Of a stretch of DNA of 16,358 nt, positions 1 to 6,682 are shown piece by piece. A program made the position numbers and the translations under genes. The notes beneath the pieces are model-generated. The model saw only the letters and a program-made list of their open reading frames with translations, was not told where the DNA came from and ran no database searches. The stretch covers positions 1 to 16,358 of the forward strand of contig JBOFRL010000095.1 in NCBI GenBank assembly GCA_051650965.1. Reading direction: 5' to 3'. This DNA comes from Enterovibrio sp051650965. GTDB lineage: Bacteria; Pseudomonadota; Gammaproteobacteria; Enterobacterales; Vibrionaceae. Every line of letters starts with the position of its first letter. Within the stretch, counting starts at the first letter, position 1.

Positions 1-40
1 CCTCTTGTTGTGGCTGGGCACTAAAGGTAGAATTATTCAT
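1..40 (-). CDS. Start of an unidentified gene leaving the left edge
   Basis: On the minus strand an ATG lies at 40-38 and the frame stays open to the window edge, giving 13 residues, MNNSTFSAQPQQE. A good Shine-Dalgarno sequence, AGAGGTG, ends eight bases before the ATG. Only the N-terminus is visible: polar and Gln/Ser-rich, with no signal peptide yet. I do not recognise the protein. It points the same way as pdxH but is separated from it by about 545 bases of non-coding DNA, so it probably has its own promoter. The start is supported by the ribosome binding site and by the hairpin that abuts it. Confidence 0.5.
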   Translation of the reverse strand, partial: MNNSTFSAQPQQE

Positions 41-96
41 GGCGTATCACCTCTGTTGATTGAGATTCTTGCGGAAATCAATCAGCAGGATACGCC
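41..96 (-). promoter_or_regulatory. Leader hairpin abutting the start codon of the left-edge gene
   Basis: GGCGTATC (41-48) pairs with GATACGCC (89-96), and CTGTTGATTGA (53-63) pairs with TCAATCAGCAG (78-88) with one wobble or mismatch. The loop is 64-77 and four unpaired bases lie at 49-52. Read on the minus strand, the last stem base is immediately followed by the ATG at 40. The Shine-Dalgarno AGAGGTG overlaps the four-base bulge and both flanking stem strands. The geometry suggests control of translation initiation (inference). Confidence 0.55.
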
Positions 97-373
97 ACCT
101 TCCCTAAAGCCTCCATACACCAGAAATAACAATAACTCCTTAATTTTCATAACGTTTGATAGCACCTGCCTAAAGATTTGTTCATCGGAGTGATAAATAA
201 CCGCTTGTTTTTTCGATGAATGCGGCGTCTAAAGCGGCAGAAGCGAGATCTTGCTTCACAAACATATCAAAAACCGATTAATTTTTCTTTTGTTGCTATG
301 ATTTTTGTATCAAATGCAGTGCTGTGTGTGTATATTAATGCACATACGAGACATTTGTGTGAATGTTTTGTTC

Positions 374-395
374 ATCACTGACCCACTTCAGTGAT
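374..395. repeat. 8-bp perfect inverted repeat
   Basis: ATCACTGA (374-381) and TCAGTGAT (388-395) are perfect inverted copies separated by six bases. It could be an operator dyad or a 5' stem-loop of the RNA proposed at 343-507. Confidence 0.6.
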
Positions 396-481
396 ATGTT
401 TCTGCTTGCATAGGCAGGTAGGAATGGTGACCTCTTCTACACGTCGTTTAACTTTTATTTGACCATGAGTAAAGGTTATTT

Positions 482-507
482 TGCCAGCCATGTGCTGGCA
501 TTTTTTA
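482..507 (+). terminator. Rho-independent terminator, plus strand
   Basis: The stem TGCCAGC (482-488) / GCTGGCA (494-500) has a five-base loop and is followed by T at 501-506. On the minus strand the stem is not followed by a T-run, so it cannot be the pdxH terminator. Confidence 0.7.
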
Positions 508-540
508 TTGGTCGGATAAAGTAAATTTGCGGCAAAGTAA

Positions 541-565
541 CTCAAAAATGCGCTATTTTTCAGCG
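541..565 (-). terminator. Weak terminator-like hairpin after pdxH
   Basis: On the minus strand a four-base-pair stem, CGCT/AGCG (565-562 with 554-551), is followed by CATTTTTGAG about 20 bases after the pdxH stop. The stem is short, but an outer AACTC/GAGTT pairing could extend it. Confidence 0.3.
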
Positions 566-585
566 AGTTGCTCTCTTAAAAACCG

Positions 586-1224
586 TTAAGGCGCCAGCCG
601 TGAGATCTGCCAGTCGTCATTTTGACCTTTTTCATATAAAAAGCGATCGTGCAAACGATGTTGCCCGCCTTGCCAAAACTCAATCGCGCTCGGTACAACG
701 CGAAAGCCTCCCCAAAAAGTCGGGAGCGGAACTTCACCTTGCATAAACTGCTGCTTTAGCTCGAAAAATTTGCTTTCAAGCATGGCTCGCCCCGAAATGC
801 GCTCACTCTGCTTGCTCGCCCATGCCGCGAGTTGGCTCTCTTTTGGACGCGACAAAAAATATTTCATCACTTCCATTTTGGATAGAGGCTGCGCTAACCC
901 TATGATCTGCACCTGCCTGTCGAGTGCATGCCAAGGAAAATGTAAGCAGATCTTAGGGTTATTGCTGAGCTGCTTGGCCTTGTTACTCCCTAAATTGGTG
1001 TAAAAAACAAAGCCTTTTTCATCAAATTGTTTAAGTAAAACAATACGCTGCGAAGGTTGGCCGCTTGAGTCGACGGTTGCAACGGTCATGGCGGTTGGGT
1101 CGCTCAGTTTGGCGTCGACAGCTTGTTGTAGCCACAATTCAAACAGCGTCAGAGGGCTTGTCGGAAGCTGGCTGCGGCGAAGCCCACTTTGAGTGTATTC
1201 GCGGCGCAGAGAAGAGAGATCCAT
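586..1224 (-). CDS. pdxH: Pyridoxamine/pyridoxine 5'-phosphate oxidase
   Basis: PdxH is the cytoplasmic FMN enzyme that oxidises pyridoxamine or pyridoxine 5'-phosphate to pyridoxal 5'-phosphate with O2, the last step of B6 cofactor synthesis and salvage. The protein has 212 residues, close to the usual 215-220. Visible family features are SLRREY near the N-terminus, RIVLLK with Arg60 in the FMN-binding strand, FYTNLGSNKA, and the C-terminal signature IEFWQGGQHRLHDR with its substrate-binding Arg and His. The ATG at 1224 has a good Shine-Dalgarno (AAGGAG, six-base spacing). The next gene upstream on the same strand ends 49 bases away, so co-transcription is possible. No odd features. Confidence 0.96.
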   Translation of the reverse strand: MDLSSLRREYTQSGLRRSQLPTSPLTLFELWLQQAVDAKLSDPTAMTVATVDSSGQPSQRIVLLKQFDEKGFVFYTNLGSNKAKQLSNNPKICLHFPWHALDRQVQIIGLAQPLSKMEVMKYFLSRPKESQLAAWASKQSERISGRAMLESKFFELKQQFMQGEVPLPTFWGGFRVVPSAIEFWQGGQHRLHDRFLYEKGQNDDWQISRLAP

Positions 1225-1273
1225 GGTAACTCCTTGGTTGTATGCTTTATTTTGCGCTTGAAGCAGGTGAAGC

Positions 1274-1933
1274 TCAATCGAAATCCGCGAAAATTGTACC
1301 GGAAATTTTGCTGCTTTCGGGAATTGTTGTGATAGGTGTATCGCGTAAATAGAGGTTACCTTTTACCGTTAGTCTCGCAGGTAATTCTTTGATTTTACTG
1401 CCTGTAAGGTAAAGGTTGCCATTGACCGTCAAATTTTTCGGCAGGTTTTCTAATGGAGTAAAAGCGAGGCTCAAATCGCCATTCACTTTTAAACTGCTCG
1501 GCAGCTTCGTAATGGGCGTGCTCGTCAAATCAATATAACCACCGATTTTAATTGAAGGAAGGCTTTTTAGCTGGCTGTGCGATGCCAGTAGCGGACCACC
1601 GATGGTGAGCGAGTCTGGCAGCGTAGTAATTTTACTGGCCGTAATATCAAGAGCACCTTTAACTTTCAATAGCTTAGGAAGAGTGGTCAGTGGGCTGTGG
1701 CTTAAGCGTAAATTGCCGTAATTATCGATGTAGCCGTGCAATTTAACTTGCTCTTGCAGGCTCAGCTGCTTTTTTGCCGCAGCTTGCGTAGTGAGCGGTA
1801 GCAAAACGGAGATCAGCAGCAAACTAATTAGCTTTAACTGGTTGTTATGCATAAAAAAATAGCAGTGGCGACGGCGCTGCAGATTTTTTTTAGCGGTCAC
1901 TTGCTGTCGATGCTTCGCAGTACCATTGTGCAT
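1274..1933 (-). CDS. Secreted leucine-rich-repeat-like protein, function unknown
   Basis: No specific function is recognised. After a signal-like segment (LKLISLLLISVLLPL, then a Thr-Thr-Gln-Ala-Ala cleavage-like end) come six or seven tandem units of about 21 residues with the pattern LPxxLxVxGxLxLxxTxI, for example LPKNLTVNGNLYLTGSKIKE. Such units form solenoids in phage and bacterial LRR-like proteins. The protein ends on a partial repeat with no anchor or catalytic motif, so it is probably periplasmic or exported. ATG 1933 is preceded by GAGG at good spacing and gives an unusually long basic extension (KHRQQ, KKNLQRRRH) before the hydrophobic core. An ATG at 1852 would give a conventional 25-residue signal peptide but has no ribosome binding site. 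A GTG at 1945 is less likely. Confidence 0.7.
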   Translation of the reverse strand: MHNGTAKHRQQVTAKKNLQRRRHCYFFMHNNQLKLISLLLISVLLPLTTQAAAKKQLSLQEQVKLHGYIDNYGNLRLSHSPLTTLPKLLKVKGALDITASKITTLPDSLTIGGPLLASHSQLKSLPSIKIGGYIDLTSTPITKLPSSLKVNGDLSLAFTPLENLPKNLTVNGNLYLTGSKIKELPARLTVKGNLYLRDTPITTIPESSKISGTIFADFD

Positions 1934-2032
1934 TGCCGTCCTCACTTTGCGCTGATTAAAAGCGCGTAATCATTTCACCTTTTAAAAGTAGGCAATTTGC
2001 TAAGTTTTTTGGCAAAAATTGAACTGTCGCGA

Positions 2033-2048
2033 TGATAAATTTTTATCA
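2033..2048. repeat. AT-rich palindrome upstream of the repeat-protein gene
   Basis: TGATAAA (2033-2039) and TTTATCA (2042-2048) are perfect inverted copies two bases apart. They sit between the dsbD end and the start of the downstream minus-strand gene, so this could be an operator. No known consensus is claimed. Confidence 0.4.
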
Positions 2049-2077
2049 AGCTTGGCAGGCTGGGGATGGATTTGAAC

Positions 2078-2100
2078 AAAGGCGCAAATTTTGCGCCTTT
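2078..2100 (-). terminator. Probable dsbD terminator
   Basis: A perfect 10-base-pair stem, AAAGGCGCAA / TTGCGCCTTT, with a three-base loop lies 10 bases after the dsbD stop. On the minus strand the trailing tract is only CCTTTGTT, so the U-run is poor. The stem is very stable. Confidence 0.6.
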
Positions 2101-2110
2101 GTATGTGTGG

Positions 2111-4090
2111 TTAACGCTGAGATTTTATTGTGTTTAAGTGCTTTAAAAAATCCGCGGCTTGTAAAAAACCGCTTATGCGCGCGCCTTCTACCCACTCGCC
2201 ATTTTCATTCCAAAAATCAATAGTAGGTAATCCAAGGACTTGCATCTCCTCGAGTAGCGCAACGTCATCCGCATCATTCTTGGTTACATCGGCTTGCAGC
2301 AGGACAAATTGCTGCATTGCGCGCGCCACCTGCGGATCGCTAAAAATATCGCGTTCAAACTGTTTGCAAGCGACGCACCAGTCGGCATAAAAATCAAGCA
2401 GCACCGGCTTTTGAGCCTGCTTGGCTTTGATAAGCTCGTGGCGCAGCTCTTGTGTGGTTTTAAACTGTATAAATTGTGGTTTTTCAATCAGAAAACTGTT
2501 TTTATCTTGCAGGCGATCGTAGCAAAACAGAATGCTCACCGTGATCCCAACGCTGACAAACAGGCCGAGCGCGCTTTTGATTTTTCCCGCAGGCAACTGA
2601 TTTTTAAGATGATACAGCCAGCCAAGCATGGCAAGCAGCCACATTAGCCAAAGCAGTGTGCTGGTTTGCGTTGCCAGCATTCGCTCGAGTAAAAACAGCG
2701 GCACAGCTAACAGAATGAAACCAAACACAATTTTAATATTGTTCATCCAGTTGCCGGCTTTAGGCAGCAGTTTATTGCCAAACATGGCCGCAACGATGAG
2801 TGGGATCCCCATGCCGATCGCAAGCGCGTACAAGGTCACCATACCGGTGAGCAGGTCGCCGCTTTGCGCCACATAAAGCAGGGCGCCAGAAAGCGGCGCC
2901 GTGGTGCAAGGCGAGCAGACCAGCCCCGAGATGGCGCCCATGATAAAGACGCCGCCGCTGTTGCCACCGTTTTGCTGGTTGCTAAGGCTTGCAAGTTTGG
3001 TTTGCAGCTTGCTTGGCAGTTGCAGCGAAAAAACGCCAAACATCGCCAGCGCCAGAATGATGAACAGCGCGCTTAAACTCATCAGCACGTAAGGGTGCTG
3101 CAAGGCGGCTTGAAATTGCAGCCCAGCGATGGCGACCACAAGGCCTAGCCCTGTGTAAGTCAGCGCCATTCCTTGGACATACATCATTGATAAATAAAAC
3201 GTTTCCTTGTGGCTACGCTTACCTTGGCCAAGAACGATCCCCGTTAAAATCGGGTACATCGGCAGCACGCAAGGCGTGAACGCAAGGCCGATGCCAAAGG
3301 CTAAAAACAGCAGTGGTTGCCACCAATTTTGCGCTAGCGAGGTGACATTTTGGCTGTTTGGCAAGCGCGATTCATTGTTTTTGGTGAGAATTTCATTTGC
3401 TAATTGCTTATTTTCACTAGCATTTTCTGGATCGCTAGCTGTTGTGCTTGGCGCAGTTGCTGACGTCGAATTTTCGTCACGATCAAGCACTTCGCTGGCA
3501 GCGGCGCTCTCTTGCATCTGCGCATGGATTGCTTTGGTCAGCGGCACGCTGAGCGTGTGCGGCGGATAACAGTAGCCATCTTGCGCGCAGCCCTGATAAG
3601 TGATGCTGATGGTCGCGTCAGGCTCGCTGGCGATAATCGGCACGCTAAGTGAAAAATTGTTGCGGTAAATCTGCGTGTTACCAAAAAAGGCGTCTTCATA
3701 GATCTCGCCTTGAGGAAGCGAAAACTCGCCAATTTTTGCACTGCTGCTGGTGATGGTAAATTTGTCGCGGTAGAGGTAGTAGCGCGGCGCGATTTGCCAC
3801 TCTAAAACTAACTGATTGTCTTGCTGATGAAAATTAAACTCGAACGCCTGTGCGACCGGTAAAAAACGGTTTTGCGTAGCAAAAGCCGCTTGATTGCTAG
3901 AAAAAGGATTGCTGTTTGGCAGCGACGGCTGCTGTGAAAACGGCGTGTTTGCTAGCGGCTCGCTACCGCTTTCGTCTGCAAACGACGCGCTGCAAAAAAG
4001 GACGGCAAGCAGTGCGCCGGTGTAAAAACGCTTTCCTTGCAATCGCGTAAATTGGCCAAAATTGGCGAAGTTTGCTAGTAATTTGCTCAT
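2111..4090 (-). CDS. dsbD: Thiol:disulfide interchange protein DsbD
   Basis: DsbD carries electrons from cytoplasmic thioredoxin across the inner membrane to periplasmic partners (DsbC, DsbG, CcmG). All three domains and redox pairs are present. There is an N-terminal signal peptide (to about residue 38). The alpha domain contains TYQGCAQDGYCYPP (Cys168, Cys174). The beta membrane domain has about eight helices, with FTPCVLPMYP (Cys274) and GLVCSPCTTAPL (Cys392, Cys395). The C-terminal thioredoxin-like gamma domain has DFYADWCVACKQ (Cys572, Cys575). At 659 residues it is longer than the 565-residue E. coli protein. The excess is a roughly 45-residue N-terminal linker and a roughly 70-residue Ser/Thr/Asn/Glu-rich linker between alpha and beta. 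ATG 4090 has no clear Shine-Dalgarno but fits the signal peptide. Confidence 0.95.
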   Translation of the reverse strand: MSKLLANFANFGQFTRLQGKRFYTGALLAVLFCSASFADESGSEPLANTPFSQQPSLPNSNPFSSNQAAFATQNRFLPVAQAFEFNFHQQDNQLVLEWQIAPRYYLYRDKFTITSSSAKIGEFSLPQGEIYEDAFFGNTQIYRNNFSLSVPIIASEPDATISITYQGCAQDGYCYPPHTLSVPLTKAIHAQMQESAAASEVLDRDENSTSATAPSTTASDPENASENKQLANEILTKNNESRLPNSQNVTSLAQNWWQPLLFLAFGIGLAFTPCVLPMYPILTGIVLGQGKRSHKETFYLSMMYVQGMALTYTGLGLVVAIAGLQFQAALQHPYVLMSLSALFIILALAMFGVFSLQLPSKLQTKLASLSNQQNGGNSGGVFIMGAISGLVCSPCTTAPLSGALLYVAQSGDLLTGMVTLYALAIGMGIPLIVAAMFGNKLLPKAGNWMNNIKIVFGFILLAVPLFLLERMLATQTSTLLWLMWLLAMLGWLYHLKNQLPAGKIKSALGLFVSVGITVSILFCYDRLQDKNSFLIEKPQFIQFKTTQELRHELIKAKQAQKPVLLDFYADWCVACKQFERDIFSDPQVARAMQQFVLLQADVTKNDADDVALLEEMQVLGLPTIDFWNENGEWVEGARISGFLQAADFLKHLNTIKSQR

Positions 4091-4237
4091 AGTTGCGCCA
4101 AAAAAGTGAGAAAAGAGAGCATAACTCTCAGAATATATGATCGTTGCACGCTATTTTGCCTTAGCTTACGTTAGAGGTAAAAAGCGGCGTTTTCCAATCT
4201 AGTCTATTGATCAAAATCTGTTTTTAGAGTTGGCTTG

Positions 4238-4260
4238 CGCGCCTTTGCTGAAAAGGCGCG
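4238..4260. repeat. Strong hairpin between rlhA and dsbD
   Basis: CGCGCCTTT (4238-4246) and AAAGGCGCG (4252-4260) form a perfect nine-base-pair stem with a five-base loop, 40 bases beyond the rlhA stop. Neither strand has a following T-run, so it is not a textbook terminator. It shares the AAAGGCGC/GCGCCTTT core with the dsbD hairpin at 2078-2100. Confidence 0.6.
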
Positions 4261-4299
4261 GCTATGGTGAACTTTATTGCACTGCTGGAGAAAAAACTA

Positions 4300-6156
4300 T
4301 TATTTTTCTTTAGCAAAGCCAAGCACTTGCATTTCACAGCGCGTGCAGTCAAAACGCAGTCGAAATTGATCGCTGCCAATTTGCAGCAAAAGCGGCTCAG
4401 CTTTAATGTCCGGCACGTGATCTGGGCAGAGATTTTGCGCGTAGCGGATGCAATGCTTGGTGGTCATTAAGATCAGCTCGCCATTTTGCTGATCCGCTTC
4501 AACGGCGCGCGCGATATTTTCGACGCCATGGTCGCGGAAAAATTTTTCGGCAGCGTCATTGAGCACGTTGCCAAGGTAGTTGAGGCGGCGCGCAGGGTAG
4601 ACGACATCGGTGGCGGCGGCGCGTCGCTCTGGCCGCTGGTAACTTTGCAGGCGCGCTTGCTCTAGCAGTGCGACGGCGTCGCGGCGTAGCGCATTTAACG
4701 TTGACGCTGCAATGAAAAGCGGCGAGGTAAGCTCAATCTGCACTTTTTTCGCATAGAAATGCGTGCTGCCGAGCTTAGTAAGCTGATCATAGGTGGCTTG
4801 CCACGCGCGCTCTTGGTTGGTGGCGGCGACTTTTTCACAAACGATGGCTGCGCAAACGCGAACATTTTGCTCATCGATGAGCTCAAGCTGCAAGCCGTCG
4901 GCCTGCTCGCGCAGCGTAATATTTATGCCGATCAGGCGCTTTGCACTCTCTTTTTCTAAAAGCTGGCTAAATGCTTGATCGTGATTGCGATAAATCAACG
5001 TGCCGACTTTAAGCGCGCGGTTTGCTTCGTGCAGTTGCAGCGTTGTGCCGGTCGCCTTGTTGATGCGCGTACCGCTGAGCTTGTTTTTGTTATCAAAAAA
5101 GCTCAGCCCATCGCCATTGTTAAAATCGACAGCTGCCAACGCGCTAATTTCAATACGATCTTTATCAATTCTGCTGACTTTACCCACCGGTTCGCCGATA
5201 AATTTCGGACTAAGAGGCGAATCGATGTTGGGCCTTCTGCCGTGCAAAAAATAGTCTGTTTGGCCGCGGTTAAAGCTCTTTTTCGGATCAGGCGTAAAGG
5301 TGTAGTGGCAGCGTCCGGCGGAAGACTTCGTGAGATCTGGGCGCTGCTCTAAAATGGCGTCAAGTTTTTGTCGATACCACGCGGTGACATTCTTAACATA
5401 ATCAAGGCTTTTTAAGCGTCCCTCGATTTTAAAGCTGCGAATGCCAGCGTCGATGAGGGAGTGCAAGTTGGCGCTTTGATCCATGTCTTTGAGCGATAAC
5501 AGGTGCGCATTGTCGACCAGCGTTTCGCCTTTAGCGGTCTGCAGCGAACAGGGCAGGCGGCACAGCTGCGCACATTCGCCGCGATTGGCGCTGCGGCCGG
5601 TGCGCGCGTAGCTGATATTGCATTGCCCGCTGTACGAGACGCAAAGCGCGCCGTGGATGAAAAACTCAAGCTGCACCTCGGGGCAGGTCTTGTCACGAAT
5701 AGCGCGAATTTGCTGCAGGCTTAGCTCGCGCGCCAGCACCACTTGTGAGAAGCCAACGTCTTGTAAAAATTTAACTTTTTCTGGCGTACGGTTATCCGTT
5801 TGCGTGCTTGCGTGTAGCGCAATGGGCGGCAAATCAAGCTGCAAAAGCCCAAGATCTTGAATTATCAGCGCATCTGCGCCAGCGGTATAGAGTTGGTGCG
5901 CGAGAGTTTGCGCCGCCTGTAATTCGTTGTCATAAAGAAGCGTGTTGAGTGCGACGAAAACCTGCGCGCCAAATTGGTGAGCATATTGCGCAAGTTTTTC
6001 AATATCTTGCAGGCTATTTCCTGCAGCGCTGCGCGCGCCAAACGAGGGGCCGCCGATATAAACGGCGTCGGCGCCATGCTTGATGGCTTGCATTCCAAAC
6101 TCAAGATTTTTGGCTGGCGCAAGCAGTTCGATGCGCGAAAGTTGGCGATTTGGCAT
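4300..6156 (-). CDS. rlhA: Peptidase U32-family 23S rRNA hydroxylase RlhA-like
   Basis: This is a member of the U32 'peptidase' family, whose members are now known as RNA hydroxylation enzymes. RlhA (YdcP) hydroxylates C2501 of 23S rRNA in E. coli. The protein starts IELLAPAKNLEFGMQAIKHG, has the U32 signature EFFIHGALCVSYSGQC (about residues 164-179), and then a Cys cluster, GECAQLCRLPC (about 195, 199, 203), which with Cys179 probably binds the Fe-S cluster or metal. Its length of about 618 residues and long C-terminal region (DUF3656-like) match RlhA (about 650) rather than the shorter TrhP/YegQ (about 450). ATG 6156 is chosen because it precedes the conserved ELLAPAK start. A GTG at 6171 would add five residues. 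Neither has a clear ribosome binding site, although a good promoter lies just upstream. Confidence 0.88.
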   Translation of the reverse strand: MPNRQLSRIELLAPAKNLEFGMQAIKHGADAVYIGGPSFGARSAAGNSLQDIEKLAQYAHQFGAQVFVALNTLLYDNELQAAQTLAHQLYTAGADALIIQDLGLLQLDLPPIALHASTQTDNRTPEKVKFLQDVGFSQVVLARELSLQQIRAIRDKTCPEVQLEFFIHGALCVSYSGQCNISYARTGRSANRGECAQLCRLPCSLQTAKGETLVDNAHLLSLKDMDQSANLHSLIDAGIRSFKIEGRLKSLDYVKNVTAWYRQKLDAILEQRPDLTKSSAGRCHYTFTPDPKKSFNRGQTDYFLHGRRPNIDSPLSPKFIGEPVGKVSRIDKDRIEISALAAVDFNNGDGLSFFDNKNKLSGTRINKATGTTLQLHEANRALKVGTLIYRNHDQAFSQLLEKESAKRLIGINITLREQADGLQLELIDEQNVRVCAAIVCEKVAATNQERAWQATYDQLTKLGSTHFYAKKVQIELTSPLFIAASTLNALRRDAVALLEQARLQSYQRPERRAAATDVVYPARRLNYLGNVLNDAAEKFFRDHGVENIARAVEADQQNGELILMTTKHCIRYAQNLCPDHVPDIKAEPLLLQIGSDQFRLRFDCTRCEMQVLGFAKEK

Positions 6157-6189
6157 AGAAAAAAAGATCACAGCAACAATAATGGCGCT

Positions 6190-6218
6190 ACTCTAGACTG
6201 CAGGCTTGGCTTTGTCTA
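6190..6218 (-). promoter_or_regulatory. Sigma70 promoter of rlhA
   Basis: On the minus strand, TAGACA (-35, 6218-6213; 5 of 6) and TAGAGT (-10, 6195-6190; 4 of 6) are separated by 17 bases. This places the transcript start near 6183, a short leader ahead of 6156. CTAGAC (6193-6198) and GTCTAG (6214-6219) also form an inverted repeat straddling the promoter. Confidence 0.5.
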
Positions 6219-6338
6219 GCAAGGACAATGCGCAAAAAATAGCGCGATCTTGTGCGGGTAAAAGAGGGCGGCGTCTTACTTATGAAAGATGCGCAACTTT
6301 TTGTGGGTTATGGGCGGTAAATATTTCAGTTTTTAAAA

Positions 6339-6347
6339 TGTGGATAA
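6339..6347 (-). promoter_or_regulatory. Perfect DnaA-box match
   Basis: TGTGGATAA is the complement of TTATCCACA, the high-affinity DnaA box. A 7-of-9 relative (TGTGGGTTA) lies at 6302-6310 in an AT-rich stretch. A chance occurrence in a window this size is roughly one in eight, and no replication genes are near. Confidence 0.25.
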
Positions 6348-6389
6348 ATTTTAACCAACCTATTAGGCTAAAGAAGTTCGCTGCAGTTT

Positions 6390-6406
6390 GTGATAACAGA
6401 TATCAC
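6390..6406. repeat. Inverted repeat GTGATA-N5-TATCAC
   Basis: The dyad is perfect, six bases each side of ACAGA. It sits in the large gap between rlhA and the permease. It resembles a repressor operator. It is not a CRP site, because TGTGA and TCACG are nine bases apart instead of six. Confidence 0.45.
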
Positions 6407-6480
6407 GCCTGTAAGTTTGCAAGAAATGGTAAAAATTTAAAAACTTTTTTATAAACGACTCGTGATTTGGCACCTTGAAT

Positions 6481-6508
6481 AAAAAAAAAGCAAAAATCGC
6501 TTTTTTTT
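6481..6508. terminator. A/T-stemmed bidirectional terminator-like element
   Basis: AAAAAAAAGC (6482-6491) and GCTTTTTTTT (6499-6508) pair around a seven-base loop, with T-runs on either strand. The GC content of the stem is only two pairs, so efficiency is uncertain. On the minus strand it could end a transcript from 6510-6600; on the plus strand it could block read-through into the permease leader. Around it, 6172-6680 contains no convincing gene, only the dyads listed separately and A-tracts at about 6430-6452. Confidence 0.4.
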
Positions 6509-6513
6509 CTTGT

Positions 6514-6576
6514 CAGATGGGGGGAGTAATTGCACAATGCGCCTCCATTTGCAAGCAAGCGTTTTAGCTGTGCAAT
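6514..6576 (+). promoter_or_regulatory. Possible H-type pseudoknot upstream of the permease operon
   Basis: Two interleaved pairings are visible. CAGATGGGGG (6514-6523) pairs with CCTCCATTTG (6542-6551) over ten pairs with two G-U wobbles. ATTGCACA (6529-6536) pairs with TGTGCAAT (6569-6576) over eight perfect pairs. The order of the arms is that of an H-type pseudoknot, or of two alternative hairpins. The wobbles favour plus-strand RNA. Whether it is transcribed is unknown. Confidence 0.3.
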
Positions 6577-6682
6577 GTGACTTTATTACCCGGCATATTT
6601 TGGTTGTAATGTGTCGATTTGTTTTGGAAAAGTGTGTGAAGTTGTTTTTTAGCAATCTTCAGCCATTTTTGCAGGAAATAAC

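Larger units (their letters stand above)
343..507 (+). ncRNA. Candidate small RNA ending at an orphan terminator
   Basis: No plus-strand gene precedes the clear plus-strand terminator at 482-507. Upstream there are a possible -10 element (TATATT, 331-336; -35 weak), a perfect stem at 374-395, and no long reading frame. A transcript of about 165 bases from near 343, or a shorter one from near 400, would fit. It contains a 12-codon ORF at 424-462 preceded by AGG, which may be chance. The RyhB core is absent. The 5' end is a guess; the 3' end is better supported. Confidence 0.3.

Noticed and set aside
82..150. 22-codon minus-strand ORF upstream of the left-edge gene
   Set aside because: Its ribosome binding site is weak (AGGTG about 11 bases away) and it has no other support. 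Mentioned only as a possible modifier of the hairpin.
5..193. 62-codon plus-strand frame at the left edge
   Set aside because: It runs antisense through the leader hairpin and the start of the minus-strand gene, begins at a TTG with no ribosome binding site, and has no family resemblance.
389..507. RyhB homologue
   Set aside because: The terminator loosely resembles that of RyhB, but the conserved RyhB core and a Fur box are absent.
465..524. 19-codon plus-strand ORF spanning the terminator
   Set aside because: No Shine-Dalgarno, and it reads through the terminator stem.
6576..6591. CRP site upstream of the permease
   Set aside because: The left half TGTGA is perfect but the right half matches only 2 of 5, and the spacing to any -10 is wrong.
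6449..6655. 68-codon minus-strand frame
   Set aside because: It crosses the poly-A/T terminator-like element, has no ribosome binding site and a low-complexity Lys-rich translation.
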